Assembly (NCBI GenBank): GCA_023301795.1
Contig: JALZVU010000310.1
Span: 1-39,089 of the forward strand
Length of the DNA stretch: 39,089 nt
Direction of reading: 5' to 3'
Source of the DNA: Granulosicoccus sp.
GTDB lineage: Bacteria > Pseudomonadota > Gammaproteobacteria > Granulosicoccales > Granulosicoccaceae
The notes under the pieces are model-generated. The model was not told the origin of the DNA and ran no database searches. It saw nothing but the letters and a program-made list of their open reading frames with translations. Each line of letters opens with the position of its first letter. Positions within the stretch are counted from its first letter, which is position 1. The position numbers and the translations under genes are program-made. This document shows positions 9,414 to 18,971 of this stretch, in pieces.

Positions 9414-10181
9414 ATGGTCAACTACGCACTGCTCATCCACCTCACGAAAGCAATCTGCTTGTCAGGCATACTTTTTTCAGCAACAGCCGCCGCCGCAGAG
9501 AATCTGTACGAGATAAAGCTGTCCCTGGGCAGTAGCTGGCAAGAAAGCAACGAGGTCCAGATCCCCAACGATGCCAACGGCACTCGTTTCTCGCTCAATG
9601 ATATTGCAGGCTCTGGCCCATGGCCCGGAGTTCGGCTGGAAGGCATCTACAACATCAACGAAAAGCACGCCGTGCGCGTACTACTGGCCCCGCTCAGTTA
9701 TTCGGAAACAGGGTCAGTTTCAGAGCCCATTCGCTTTGTCGGTGAAACCTACGATGCAAACCAGCCAATAGAGGGTGCATACACATTCAATTCATGGCGT
9801 GCAGGCTACAGGTACCACATGCGTGCTCGTGACAATTGGGATTTTTGGCTGGGTGGCACACTCAAAGTGCGAGACGCAGAAATCAGACTCACGCAAGGTG
9901 GCGTAACAAGTTCGGATGATGATGTGGGTCTTGTGCCACTGCTGTATCTGGCTGGAGAGTATCGTTTTGACAGTGCATGGAGTGTTGCAGGAGATATCGA
10001 TGCCTTGGGCGGCGGGCCGGGCCGTGCTATTGACCTTGGTCTAAGCGTTAACTACGCAGTAAACCCAAAGTGGAATCTGGGATTCGAGTACCGAGCATTG
10101 GAAGGGGGTGCAGATCTTGACCAGCTGTTTAACTTTGCGTGGTTCAATTCGATATTTGTGACAGCTCGTTATCGGCCGTAA
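9414..10181 (+). CDS. Outer-membrane beta-barrel protein, function unknown
   Basis: The 255-residue protein starts with a signal peptide: a hydrophobic stretch to about residue 24, then A-T-A-A-A-A with probable cleavage before E-N-L-Y. The mature part alternates hydrophobic and polar residues in strands of about ten with many Gly, Trp and Tyr, for example W-R-A-G-Y-R-Y, L-A-G-E-Y-R-F and L-G-F-E-Y-R-A. It ends F-V-T-A-R-Y-R-P. This is the pattern of an 8- to 10-strand barrel. I do not recognise the exact family; MipA- or OmpW-like barrels are the closest comparison. ATG at 9414 has only a weak ribosome binding site but gives a well-formed signal peptide. It precedes the SF1 helicase with no obvious functional link. 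Confidence 0.72.
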   Translation: MVNYALLIHLTKAICLSGILFSATAAAAENLYEIKLSLGSSWQESNEVQIPNDANGTRFSLNDIAGSGPWPGVRLEGIYNINEKHAVRVLLAPLSYSETGSVSEPIRFVGETYDANQPIEGAYTFNSWRAGYRYHMRARDNWDFWLGGTLKVRDAEIRLTQGGVTSSDDDVGLVPLLYLAGEYRFDSAWSVAGDIDALGGGPGRAIDLGLSVNYAVNPKWNLGFEYRALEGGADLDQLFNFAWFNSIFVTARYRP

Positions 10182-10356
10182 ATATAAATCAGGCACAAAT
10201 AACGCTTGATCTGAACAGCGCACGCAAGTCCTTCTATCTGCTTGAAATTTGAGGTTTGAGGCTTGCGCTTTCAACAAACAACCTACGTTGCGATCACGTC
10301 GCTATATGCGACAATGCAAGCTGGAACACCATCACCTCAGCCAGCCGAGAACGACC

Positions 10357-12318
10357 ATGTTAGCCACCGAGGCACAGCTTTACCTGCCTATCAGCGAAGG
10401 CACATTGTCAGGTGTTCTGGACGACACCACGGATTGGGAAAACACAGTACAAGCGCTGGACATGCCGGAAATCGCCTCGCTGTTCGTGTTGGCAAGTCTG
10501 CCTAAACTATGTTCACACCGGCATATCCCGGCTGAACGTGTGCTGGCGACAACACTCGAGTCGTGTAACGAGCAAGCAACCAGTATTAGTTTGACAGCAC
10601 TCAACCACTACGCCTTGCAAAACCTGAATCGCACCGCGGTGGATGCCGGATTCAATCTACTACCCCACTTCAAAATAGCGTTGCTAAGCCATGAGGCAGT
10701 AAAGCGGCGAGCCTACCTGTCACACACAGGTCAGTACGACTTCGGTTTTCAAACCCGCTATCGCGAGTCACTGACCGACAGACCCATAAAAACAATCATT
10801 GGCAAAAGACAAGGCTCTCTGAACGCTGAACAAAGTCGTGTGTATCGAGAGTTCGAGGCACAACAAAACGAGCATTTGCATATTCAAGGCTATGCGGGTA
10901 CGGGCAAAACCTCACTCGTAAAATCGCTGCTAACCATGTTCGGAAGCTCCAAAGCTTGCGTATTGGTATTAGTAGCACGCCAGATACAGTTGAATGCATT
11001 GCAGGTAGAGTTCAAGAATACGCCACACGTGCACATAGCCACGTTTATTGATCTGGCCAACATGTTGATTCCCGAGGATCACACCACAGCCGCCAATCAG
11101 AATATGCGAGATAAACACAATGCTCGCGCGACGATGTCAGACGATGCAATTATTCGACAGCTTGGCGTACAAGCAAGTGGCAATCACAGTGCACAACAAC
11201 TTATAAAGGTTATACGTGCAACGGTATTTCGCTTCTGCCAGAGTGTGGATACTCGTATCATGCAAAAGCATATTCCTGCCACCCACGCCAAAGATCTGGA
11301 CGCTACCGTATGCGCGGTTGTTCATCATTTTGCCAGTAAGTTATGGCAGACATTATTACTACCGCCAACCAAGGACTTCAAGCCCCCCATCAAGGGTTAC
11401 CACAAGATAAAGTGGGCAGCGTTGCATGGCTGGACAATTCCTGCGCGCTACACACACGTTTTACTCGACGAATGTCATGACTTGCCACCTACTCTATTGC
11501 AAATACTGGCCCGTAGCCCGCAGGCACGCTCAACACTGGGTGATGACTATCAGAACCTGAGCGGCCAGACTCTTAGACAAACAAGCAATATCCGTATTCG
11601 CGAGATGGTGCATTCGGTTCGCTCAGGAACCGCAGTAGAGGATATCGTCAACAAGATAATTGTGGCACATCCCAGCAGTATGAAAGCCCAGTTCAAGGGC
11701 AACACACTCAGCGCGCTAGACGTCGACATCTATGAAAAGCCTGCCGTCCCCGAAACGCCAGCGCTGATTCTGGTAAACGACAATTGGGGCCTTTTCGAAT
11801 GGGTTCAACGACTGGCAAGCCAGAACATCAATCCTCAGTTAAAAAGCAGTCATGCCGATCTGAACAGATTCGTGCAAGATTGCTTTGAGTTAAAGAGAGG
11901 TGGTGGCAGTGCTCGTCACGGCGAACTTTTTCGTTTCAAATCCTGGGACACGCTAGCCGACGCCTATCAACACTGTGCAGGCTTCCGACGCTTTAATCAG
12001 CTTCTGGAGAAAGGCTACGCACAAAAGAACTGGGAGCAAACCTATAACCGTCTTCTCAATGCGCCTGATGCACACCCGTATGTCATTAGCCAGATAGAAA
12101 ACGTACGCAATCTTGAATTTGACAACGTCATGCTCACCCCCGATATTTTTGAATCAGCAGACAAGATGTCCAAGGCAGCGTTCAGCGCTTCTATTTATGT
12201 GTGCGTGACCCGAGCACGTCGACGCTTGCTAGCGCCAGAGATGCTTCATCAATGGATTGAGCATATCTCCCAAACAGGCTGGGTTGATCAAAAGAGTAAT
12301 AGAGGACGACAGCCTTGA
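10357..12318 (+). CDS. UvrD-like SF1 DNA helicase or ATPase
   Basis: The 653-residue protein has superfamily 1 helicase motifs. Walker A is G-Y-A-G-T-G-K-T-S at 178-186. Walker B is L-L-D-E-C-H-D with Asp at 371, where many UvrD proteins have D-E-x-Q-D. A motif III-like L-G-D-D-Y-Q-N-L follows, then an R-containing H-S-V-R-S-G, and near the C-terminus Y-V-C-V-T-R-A-R-R-R-L (motif VI). About 170 N-terminal residues before the ATPase core match nothing I recognise. The frame is open from TTG 10249, but ATG 10357 is taken because the extra residues look non-protein-like. No strong ribosome binding site is seen. It is a stand-alone gene, possibly in repair or defence; neither is shown by the neighbours. 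Confidence 0.78.
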   Translation: MLATEAQLYLPISEGTLSGVLDDTTDWENTVQALDMPEIASLFVLASLPKLCSHRHIPAERVLATTLESCNEQATSISLTALNHYALQNLNRTAVDAGFNLLPHFKIALLSHEAVKRRAYLSHTGQYDFGFQTRYRESLTDRPIKTIIGKRQGSLNAEQSRVYREFEAQQNEHLHIQGYAGTGKTSLVKSLLTMFGSSKACVLVLVARQIQLNALQVEFKNTPHVHIATFIDLANMLIPEDHTTAANQNMRDKHNARATMSDDAIIRQLGVQASGNHSAQQLIKVIRATVFRFCQSVDTRIMQKHIPATHAKDLDATVCAVVHHFASKLWQTLLLPPTKDFKPPIKGYHKIKWAALHGWTIPARYTHVLLDECHDLPPTLLQILARSPQARSTLGDDYQNLSGQTLRQTSNIRIREMVHSVRSGTAVEDIVNKIIVAHPSSMKAQFKGNTLSALDVDIYEKPAVPETPALILVNDNWGLFEWVQRLASQNINPQLKSSHADLNRFVQDCFELKRGGGSARHGELFRFKSWDTLADAYQHCAGFRRFNQLLEKGYAQKNWEQTYNRLLNAPDAHPYVISQIENVRNLEFDNVMLTPDIFESADKMSKAAFSASIYVCVTRARRRLLAPEMLHQWIEHISQTGWVDQKSNRGRQP

Positions 12319-12495
12319 CGCAAGCTCAGACGTTGCACAAATAGTTGGGATCAAGAAGCTGTCTGAGAATATCGATGGCCCAACCAGAAAATCAGGAAAA
12401 GACAAAAATAATATAGCCACTGGTGTCAATAAAAATCAAGCAGTTCGTTATCTGAAGTGTAAACAACACAACCATAAACACTTCGGGACACGAGC

Positions 12496-13056
12496 ATGAC
12501 CAACAAAACCATCAGCCGCACACTACCTCTCATTATCACCGCCATGGGCATTTGGGGCACATCATCTCAGGCGCTTGCGGACCGAGGTGATATCTCCGCA
12601 TCGTTGAAGGTTGGGCAGGTTCTAGCCAGTGATTTCGAAATAGGAACATCCACGATCAAACCCGATGGTGGCAACGCATTTGGCCTGGCAGTAGGGTATG
12701 AGTTTGCCTCCAACTGGACTGCAGAATTCATGTTTTTAAGCGGCACAGGCGAAGACAATGAGGAGGGCTTCTTTCCCGTCGATATTGATTACACGTCAAT
12801 TGGGCTGTTTGGGGTATACCGATCTTCCTTCCAAACAGGTTCGCCATATTTTCTAGGTAGAGTCGGGTTTTCGCAATCCGAAATTGAGCTTTCAACAGCA
12901 GGCACTAGAGGCGACGCTGACGCATCAGGTCTGTCGTTCGGAGCAGGCGCCGGCTATCAATACTCCGAGCAGTTAGGCATTGAAGCAGAGTATTACTATG
13001 ATGCAGATGAAGTAGCGTACCTTCTGATCAGTGCAAAATTTGATATTGATATCTAG
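12496..13056 (+). CDS. OmpA/OmpW-like outer-membrane beta-barrel protein
   Basis: The 186-residue protein has a signal peptide of about 28 residues, with cleavage likely after S-Q-A-L-A, and then an eight-strand barrel pattern. Typical segments are F-G-L-A-V-G-Y-E-F, T-A-E-F-M-F-L, I-G-L-F-G-V-Y-R, F-L-G-R-V-G-F, L-S-F-G-A-G-A-G-Y-Q-Y and I-E-A-E-Y-Y-Y. It resembles the outer-membrane protein beta-barrel domain (OMP_b-brl) family of small porin-like or structural proteins. There is no C-terminal OmpA peptidoglycan-binding domain. A stable hairpin follows 17 bases after the stop. Role unknown. Confidence 0.8.
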   Translation: MTNKTISRTLPLIITAMGIWGTSSQALADRGDISASLKVGQVLASDFEIGTSTIKPDGGNAFGLAVGYEFASNWTAEFMFLSGTGEDNEEGFFPVDIDYTSIGLFGVYRSSFQTGSPYFLGRVGFSQSEIELSTAGTRGDADASGLSFGAGAGYQYSEQLGIEAEYYYDADEVAYLLISAKFDIDI

Positions 13057-13073
13057 ACATCCTGGCTTACAAC

Positions 13074-13102
13074 AGGCTGGTTAGCTCAGCACCAACCAGC
13101 CT
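13074..13102 (+). terminator. Hairpin after the OmpA-like gene
   Basis: A perfect 9-bp stem AGGCTGGTT (13074-13082) with AACCAGCCT (13094-13102) spans an 11-base loop, starting 17 bases beyond the stop codon at 13056. No T tract follows, so a Rho-independent terminator is possible but not certain. Confidence 0.5.
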
Positions 13103-13161
13103 AAGCGTTAAAATCAGGTAATATTCGGGTACCTCGATCACCGAACTACTCATTAGGCACG

Positions 13162-14061
13162 ATGCTGTCCTCTTCCCATTCGACTCAAACGGTACAGCAC
13201 CGCAACCATTGGCGAGCTCCACAAAATAGCACTCTGTCACACTTCCCGACAGCAAATAGGCTAACGGGAAATGTGCGAACCCTTTCTAGGTGGGTAAACA
13301 AGAGAAAGTGGCACCACAGCCTGCGAACACAGGCAATCCTGATTTGCACGTACCTGCTGCTCACCCACTCACCACTGACGGCTGCCCAGCCCCTCATCAA
13401 CTGTGCAGCCGAACTCGACGCAGCCGTATCGCTGGCGTCTAACACCGATTACGATGCAGCCGCCCTACAAAGACGATTTGCCAATCTGGAGGCACGCTGT
13501 ACGCACTTTGCGCAGCTGGCACACAATCAAGGGGTACTAGCAGCTCGAGACAATCAGTGGCCGCAAGCCATCGTCCACTTCGAGCGAGCCTTGGAAAAAG
13601 ATAGCCGCGCGGCTGCCACCCACCAGCATCTGAAACAGATTTTCGAATACCGCGCGGCTCAAGCCTATGCGCGTGCGCTGGATACGCCATTGCAGGCACC
13701 TGCCCCTGAACTACAGCTTCAGGATTCAGGAAAGCACAACGCTGACGTGCTACAGACACAATTGCCGTTTCACGAGCTACGTAATATCACCACCATTGAA
13801 TACGAGCTGTTCGCCTGGTGGCAAGCTCATAAAAACTGGATTGGCATTCACGCGCACTACGTTGACGACTATAATATCGACGCCATCAAGCTATCCAGAC
13901 AGAGCTACATAAACAAGCGGTGGCCAGATACCAAACGGGAAATCGCCTTTACTGCAAACGATGCAGTAGTTGTTCTCAGTGACTCAATTCAAGCTCACAC
14001 GCTGCTATTGATGCGGCTCGTCGGCACTCGATGGAAAATTTATCAGGAAACAAATTTGTGA
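13162..14061 (+). CDS. Periplasmic TPR-like protein, partner of the L,D-transpeptidase
   Basis: The frame codes for up to 299 residues. A signal-peptide-like hydrophobic stretch ending in P-L-T-A-A-Q lies near residues 57-76, unusually far from the first ATG. The true start may therefore be GTG at 13273, which has GGGAA just upstream and gives about 262 residues. The mature part has a TPR-like helical pair (W-P-Q-A-I-V-H-F-E-R-A-L-E-K-D near 134-150). A C-terminal region follows with E-Y-E-L-F-A-W-W-Q-A-H and R-W-K-I-Y-Q-E, which looks like the NTF2-like domain also found at the end of the next gene. Its stop overlaps the likely GTG start of the transpeptidase by 2 bases, so they are coupled. 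A cell-wall role is inferred. Confidence 0.65.
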   Translation: MLSSSHSTQTVQHRNHWRAPQNSTLSHFPTANRLTGNVRTLSRWVNKRKWHHSLRTQAILICTYLLLTHSPLTAAQPLINCAAELDAAVSLASNTDYDAAALQRRFANLEARCTHFAQLAHNQGVLAARDNQWPQAIVHFERALEKDSRAAATHQHLKQIFEYRAAQAYARALDTPLQAPAPELQLQDSGKHNADVLQTQLPFHELRNITTIEYELFAWWQAHKNWIGIHAHYVDDYNIDAIKLSRQSYINKRWPDTKREIAFTANDAVVVLSDSIQAHTLLLMRLVGTRWKIYQETNL

Positions 14062-15359
14062 CACAACGCTCAATTTCGCAAGTGTTGTTTACGGTACTGG
14101 TGTTATCACTCTGGTCGCCGTGGGCTCAGGCAAGACCACATCAGGCTATCGACTCCGTAGAGGCACTTGATGAGCAGATTGAAGCATGCCTGAATTATCT
14201 GGGCCAAGGCGATATCCAGCAGGCTCGCCTGTTGGCTCGGCAAATAGCCTGGCGCTTCCCGGATTTTGCGCTTGGGCAGTTAATCTCCGCTGATCTGGAG
14301 TCAACCGCTGCCTTTAGGGATGTGGCCATAGCAGATCATATGTCAGTGGCACATAACGTCAGCAAGTTACTCCTGGAAGCCAGACAACGGCTAAGTGCTA
14401 AACAATCGAACACACCTGACCTAAAGGCCAGCCCCAGCTCTGACATTAGCTCACCTCACTCACTTCCAGGCGATCTTGTTCAAATAGGTGCGCACTTGTC
14501 ACAGCTTGTCGTCGTGGATCTGAATAGTTCGATTCTCTATCAGTACGAAACAGCCCATGAGCAGGCCAATCTTGTACGCCAACACTACATAGGAAGCGGC
14601 GAGGCAGGTTTTGGTAAAAGACTGGAAGGTGATCTGAAAACACCACTGGGCATTTACAGTGTTGACGGCTATCACTCTGATGATGCGCTGCCAGACCTGT
14701 ACGGCGCGGGTGCGCTAACCTTGGACTACCCGAACGCACTGGATCATTATCTGGATCGCACAGGCTACGGCATCTGGTTACACGGCGTGCCCAGAAATCA
14801 GCTAAGTCGCACCCCCTACTCCAGCGAAGGCTGCGTGACGATGTCCAATGAACATTTAACGCGGTTATCCAGCAGCCTTGATTCGATCGGTACACGCGTT
14901 ATTCTCACCCAAAATGTAACCCCTCTCGAACCAGACGAACGTGCAGAGCTTCAAAAGCGGTTCCGGAACATGTTCACACAATATCAACGAGCTTGGATCA
15001 ACGCAGACGAAGGCGCGTTGAAGGCGCTGTATCAGGATGAGCAAACCCTGGAGCAGCTGTTAGCCTCAGGCAACAACGGTCTGATGCAGGTTGAGAATAT
15101 CGATGGAATCGAGGCCACGACCCGGTTCAACCATTCGCTCTACCGATACGCTTTCTCCAACATCAAGAGCGAGGACATCAGTATTTTTCGCAATCCTGAC
15201 ACGCACCAAGGCGACCCAGACGCGGTTGCCCGGATGGTGATCAGCGCAACCTTTGGGGATGCTAATGAACATGAAATCACACTTTATTGGGCTCAGAGTG
15301 ATTCAGGAGAATGGCAGGTGCTGACAGAAACGCTGAAGAGCACGGGCACGGGCCTGTAA
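14058..15359 (+). CDS. L,D-transpeptidase (YkuD domain) with C-terminal NTF2-like domain
   Basis: The 433-residue protein starts with a signal peptide ending S-P-W-A-Q-A. The YkuD catalytic motif is clear: W-L-H-G-V-P with His242, then S-S-E-G-C-V-T-M with Cys259 as the nucleophile. The spacing fits the family H-G-x(14-17)-S-x-G-C pattern. These periplasmic enzymes make 3-3 crosslinks in peptidoglycan or attach proteins to it. Residues from about 300 to the end (Q-R-A-W-I-N-A-D and later I-T-L-Y-W) form an NTF2/Cds6-like domain. The start chosen is GTG 14058 with AGGA at 14045-14048, which overlaps the previous stop as GTGA. An ATG at 14031 in frame would overlap the upstream gene by 31 bases. 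Confidence 0.88.
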   Translation: MTQRSISQVLFTVLVLSLWSPWAQARPHQAIDSVEALDEQIEACLNYLGQGDIQQARLLARQIAWRFPDFALGQLISADLESTAAFRDVAIADHMSVAHNVSKLLLEARQRLSAKQSNTPDLKASPSSDISSPHSLPGDLVQIGAHLSQLVVVDLNSSILYQYETAHEQANLVRQHYIGSGEAGFGKRLEGDLKTPLGIYSVDGYHSDDALPDLYGAGALTLDYPNALDHYLDRTGYGIWLHGVPRNQLSRTPYSSEGCVTMSNEHLTRLSSSLDSIGTRVILTQNVTPLEPDERAELQKRFRNMFTQYQRAWINADEGALKALYQDEQTLEQLLASGNNGLMQVENIDGIEATTRFNHSLYRYAFSNIKSEDISIFRNPDTHQGDPDAVARMVISATFGDANEHEITLYWAQSDSGEWQVLTETLKSTGTGL

Positions 15360-15509
15360 ATTACGCTTTTAGTCACAATCCGCGGGTAAAAAGGTCGGGT
15401 ATTTGCAACTGGATCGTTGGTGGTTAAAGACTTAAGAAACAATGCCGCTCTCTGTGTTCTAAGCCACGTCCATCCATTGCACCACCGCACATAGCGTCTT
15501 CAATACATC

Positions 15510-16817
15510 ATGCTGTTCAGCAAACTTTTCAGAAGTGAGGAAAAGAAACCGCCAGAGCGCCGACAGCGCAAAGCGGTTGAGCAGCGCGATCGCACCCAGA
15601 AAACACGCAAACACCACCAGAAGATCGACGTTAAAGACCTGCGCGTCGGCATGTTTGTCGTTGAACTGGATATTCCCTGGGAAGAATCCAGTTTTATGTT
15701 CCAGGGGCTCGAGCTACAGTCACCGGCCGACGTACTCGCGCTGCAGCAGGAGTGTTCGCACGTCTGGGTAGACTATGACGAATATACTTTAAATGAAGAT
15801 CAGCCGAGCACCGGACTGGCAGCTAACACCAACACCGGCTTCACCCGCGACACGGGCGTTATGGTGGAAGATGAGCTTGACGCGGCTACAGAGGTTCATG
15901 CACTGGCCAGCAAAGCGGTGTCAGATCTGTTCGCAGAGATACGCCTTGGCGCAGAGATTGATGGCGGAAAAGTAAAACAGGCGGTCAATGGTTGCGTGGA
16001 CAGTATTCTGAGAAACCCAGATGCCTCCGTGTGGTTAACGCGCATTCAGGCAAAGCATGAGGCCACAGCACAGCATTCCATGAACGTTGCAGCGCTGAGT
16101 ATTGTTATGGCTAAATCCATGAAAATGAGCAGCCGTCAGATGGAGGATATTGGTGTTTGCGGCATGCTGCACGATGTTGGCAAAACCAGTATGTCCACAG
16201 AAGTTCTGGCAAAGACAGGCCCCCTGAACGACGCAGAGATGGCCGAAATGCAGCGCCATACGCGCTATGGTCGCGATATTCTGCTGTCTACCAAAAGTGT
16301 TATGTCGGGTGCTGCTGACGTTGCTCATTCACACCATGAGCGCCCCGATGGCTTGGGCTATCCACGAAAGCTCAGCGATGACGATATTCCGATTTTTGCA
16401 AAGATCGTGTCCATTGCAGAAGCTTACGACACCATGACCATCAATCAGCCCTATCGTCCTGCCATATCACCTTCACATGCTTTGCAAGAGCTCTACTCGC
16501 AGCGCGGCAAACAATTCGACGAAGATCTGGTCATTCAATTTATAGATGCAATTGGCATCTTTCCACCGGGAAGCATCGTTGAGATGCTCAACGGCGAGGT
16601 GGGTATCGTGCTGTCCAACACCAAAGATAAACTGCGTCCACGCGTCATCATGATTCTGGACGCTATAGGTGAACCCACTGCCCAAAGAATAGTCGATTTA
16701 TCGCAGATGGATACCGATGACCAGGGCAATATCTACCAGATCAAAACCACCCACAGCGATGGTGCGTTCGGCATCAATGTAGGGGATTTTCAGCGGGCTG
16801 GCTTACGGATGGGTTGA
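15510..16817 (+). CDS. HD-GYP cyclic-di-GMP phosphodiesterase with DUF3391 domain
   Basis: The 435-residue protein has an N-terminal DUF3391 region (about 38-100, with D-L-R-V-G-M-F-V). An HD-GYP domain occupies about 180-350: His221-Asp222 in M-L-H-D-V-G-K-T, then H-S-H-H-E-R-P-D-G-L-G-Y-P at 273-285 with the intact G-Y-P motif, and D-T-M-T after it. HD-GYP enzymes hydrolyse cyclic di-GMP to GMP and promote the shift from biofilm to motile life. All key residues are present, so it is probably active. There is no receiver or membrane domain, so the signal input is unclear. It converges on purF with a 17-base gap. Confidence 0.92.
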   Translation: MLFSKLFRSEEKKPPERRQRKAVEQRDRTQKTRKHHQKIDVKDLRVGMFVVELDIPWEESSFMFQGLELQSPADVLALQQECSHVWVDYDEYTLNEDQPSTGLAANTNTGFTRDTGVMVEDELDAATEVHALASKAVSDLFAEIRLGAEIDGGKVKQAVNGCVDSILRNPDASVWLTRIQAKHEATAQHSMNVAALSIVMAKSMKMSSRQMEDIGVCGMLHDVGKTSMSTEVLAKTGPLNDAEMAEMQRHTRYGRDILLSTKSVMSGAADVAHSHHERPDGLGYPRKLSDDDIPIFAKIVSIAEAYDTMTINQPYRPAISPSHALQELYSQRGKQFDEDLVIQFIDAIGIFPPGSIVEMLNGEVGIVLSNTKDKLRPRVIMILDAIGEPTAQRIVDLSQMDTDDQGNIYQIKTTHSDGAFGINVGDFQRAGLRMG

Positions 16818-16834
16818 TTTCAGTTGGGCTTCAG

Positions 16835-18334
16835 TTACAGCACCAACAAATCATCTTCACCCTGCTGCAGCTGTTTGGCATTGTCAGAGCGCTGCTGCTG
16901 CAAGGCATTCAGATAGTCCCCGTCAACATCTCCAGTAATGTATTCACCCGTAAAACAACTGGATTCGAAATTTTCAACCGGGCGCTTGTCATAACGTACC
17001 GCCTCGATAAGATCTGCAACAGTCTGGTAGACCAGCCAGTCGGCCCCTATCTCCTGCTGAATCTGGTCGTTAGTCCTGTTGTGTGCGATTAATTCCTCCA
17101 CGGCTGGCATATCAATGCCATAAACGTTAGGAAACAGCACCGGCGGTGCCGCAGATGCCATGTACACTTTTTTCGCACCTGCATCGCGTGCCATTTGTAC
17201 GATCTGGCCTGACGTTGTTCCGCGCACAATGGAATCATCCACGAGCAGTACGTTTTTGCCATTGAACTCAAGATCTATAGGGCTGAGTTTCTGGCGTACA
17301 GAATTTTTGCGCATTTGCTGACCGGGCATGATAAAGGTACGCCCGATGTAACGATTTTTGATAAAGCCTTCGCGGTATTTCACGCCCAGATTAAAGGCCA
17401 CTTCCAGGGCTGAGGTGCGGCTGGTATCCGGAATGGGAATGACCACATCGATGTCGTGCTCCGGTCGCAGCTCCAGAATGCGCTTGGCAAGCTTTTCTCC
17501 CATCCGCAGGCGCGACTTATAGACCGAGATGTTATCGATAATGCTATCGGGTCGGGCCATATACACAAACTCAAAAATGCAGGGCGATAGAACCGGATTT
17601 TTCGAGCATTGCTGGGTATGAAGATTTCCGTCCATATCGATATAGACAGCCTCGCCCGGGTCAATATCGCGCATCAGTGAAAAGCCCAGCCCTTGCAGCG
17701 CAACACTCTCAGAGGCGACAGCATATTCGGTACCGGTATCGGTAACACGCTGGCCAATCACAGCAGGACGGATTCCCATTGGATCGCGAAAGGCAAACAC
17801 GCCACGCCCCACTACCAATCCGATGACAGCGTACGCCCCTTTGCAGCGACGATGCACAGCCGCCACAGTGGCAAAAATCATCTCAGGCGTTAAGACCGTA
17901 CTTGGCCGCAAGTCCTGCAGTTCGTGGGCAAACACATTGAGGAGCACCTCACTATCAGAGCGCGTATTGATATGCCGAAGGTCCGCCTCGAACAATTCCT
18001 TTTGAAGCGCATCCGCATTGGTCAGATTGCCGTTGTGTCCCATAACGATGCCGTAGGGGGAATTGACGTACAACGGCTGTGATTCAGCCTTCCCTGACGT
18101 ACCCGCCGTCGGGTAGCGAACATGACCGATACCCATGCGCCCCTCCAGCCGCTGCATGTCGCCAGTTTTGAACACATCACGCACCAGGCCGCCGCCGCGG
18201 CGCAATACCAGACGCCCTTCGTGACACGTTGCTATTCCTGCAGCATCCTGACCGCGGTGCTGAAGCAACGTAAGGCCGTCATACAGCCGAGTGCTAACAG
18301 CTTCTTGTCCAACAATTCCGATGATGCCGCACAT
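16835..18334 (-). CDS. purF: Amidophosphoribosyltransferase
   Basis: The 499-residue enzyme catalyses the first committed step of purine synthesis: PRPP plus glutamine gives phosphoribosylamine. The N-terminus M-C-G-I-I-G-I-V has Cys2 as the glutaminase nucleophile after Met removal. The glutamine-site segments R-H-R-G-Q-D-A-A-G-like (27-35) and G-H-V-R-Y-P-T are present. The PRPP loop [13 protein letters not shown] lies near 362-375. The length matches the E. coli enzyme (505). It lies 5 bases after cvpA, the classic cvpA-purF pair, and is the last gene of the conserved block. Confidence 0.97.
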   Translation of the reverse strand: MCGIIGIVGQEAVSTRLYDGLTLLQHRGQDAAGIATCHEGRLVLRRGGGLVRDVFKTGDMQRLEGRMGIGHVRYPTAGTSGKAESQPLYVNSPYGIVMGHNGNLTNADALQKELFEADLRHINTRSDSEVLLNVFAHELQDLRPSTVLTPEMIFATVAAVHRRCKGAYAVIGLVVGRGVFAFRDPMGIRPAVIGQRVTDTGTEYAVASESVALQGLGFSLMRDIDPGEAVYIDMDGNLHTQQCSKNPVLSPCIFEFVYMARPDSIIDNISVYKSRLRMGEKLAKRILELRPEHDIDVVIPIPDTSRTSALEVAFNLGVKYREGFIKNRYIGRTFIMPGQQMRKNSVRQKLSPIDLEFNGKNVLLVDDSIVRGTTSGQIVQMARDAGAKKVYMASAAPPVLFPNVYGIDMPAVEELIAHNRTNDQIQQEIGADWLVYQTVADLIEAVRYDKRPVENFESSCFTGEYITGDVDGDYLNALQQQRSDNAKQLQQGEDDLLVL

Positions 18335-18339
18335 GCGCG

Positions 18340-18849
18340 TCAGTACCCGTTCGAAGTAAAATCAAAATGTTGCCCGACAGATGTTGGCAGGCGGTTATGA
18401 ATAGTGGCGGCAATGATCTGAAGCCGTGGGATCAAAAGAGACTCCTGCCACCAAAGCTCTCGCTTGAGTTCAGGGGCCAAGTGAGCACCCAGCACCATGA
18501 GTGAGACAATAAGAACACCACGCAACGCACCAAACACCGTACCTGCTGCACGGTCCACCATACGAAGCGTTGAGCCCACCGCTAGCTTAGCCACAAACCA
18601 TTTGACGACGTTGCCAAGAAACAGCGTGCCGATGAAGAGGATAACGCCGCTGATGTTAGCCCTCGCAAGCGGGCTCTGTACAGAATCGATAGGCAGCAAG
18701 GTGGCAAAACGGCTAGCGTAATAGAGCGTAACCAGAAGCGCACACAGCCACACGCCCAAACTCAGAGCTTCTCGGAATATGCCACGAAAAAAGCTTGTGA
18801 CTGCCGATAGTCCGACAAAGGCAAGGATAAGTAAATCGACTTCAGACAA
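18340..18849 (-). CDS. cvpA: CvpA family membrane protein
   Basis: The 169-residue protein has four hydrophobic segments (about 5-22, 28-46, 65-85, 104-122). The family motif [11 protein letters not shown] lies near 22-32, and [13 protein letters not shown] follows near 99-111. CvpA was named for colicin V production in E. coli; it supports envelope function by an unknown mechanism. The start is TTG at 18849-18847, since no upstream ATG exists in frame. It directly precedes purF and follows the SPOR gene by about 122 bases. Confidence 0.93.
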   Translation of the reverse strand: MSEVDLLILAFVGLSAVTSFFRGIFREALSLGVWLCALLVTLYYASRFATLLPIDSVQSPLARANISGVILFIGTLFLGNVVKWFVAKLAVGSTLRMVDRAAGTVFGALRGVLIVSLMVLGAHLAPELKRELWWQESLLIPRLQIIAATIHNRLPTSVGQHFDFTSNGY

Positions 18850-18971
18850 GGAATAGGTCGCCTACGCACTTTAGGGGATGGATGGTAGCAAATGCACACT
18901 TGCAGCGGTAGCACAAGAGTGGTCTCAAATGGACCTAACGGCCATAAGTGACCAAAAAACACGCAATGGCT

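Noticed and set aside
12257-12499. 80-residue ORF overlapping the end of the helicase
   Set aside because: It starts inside the helicase in another frame, and no domain is recognisable.
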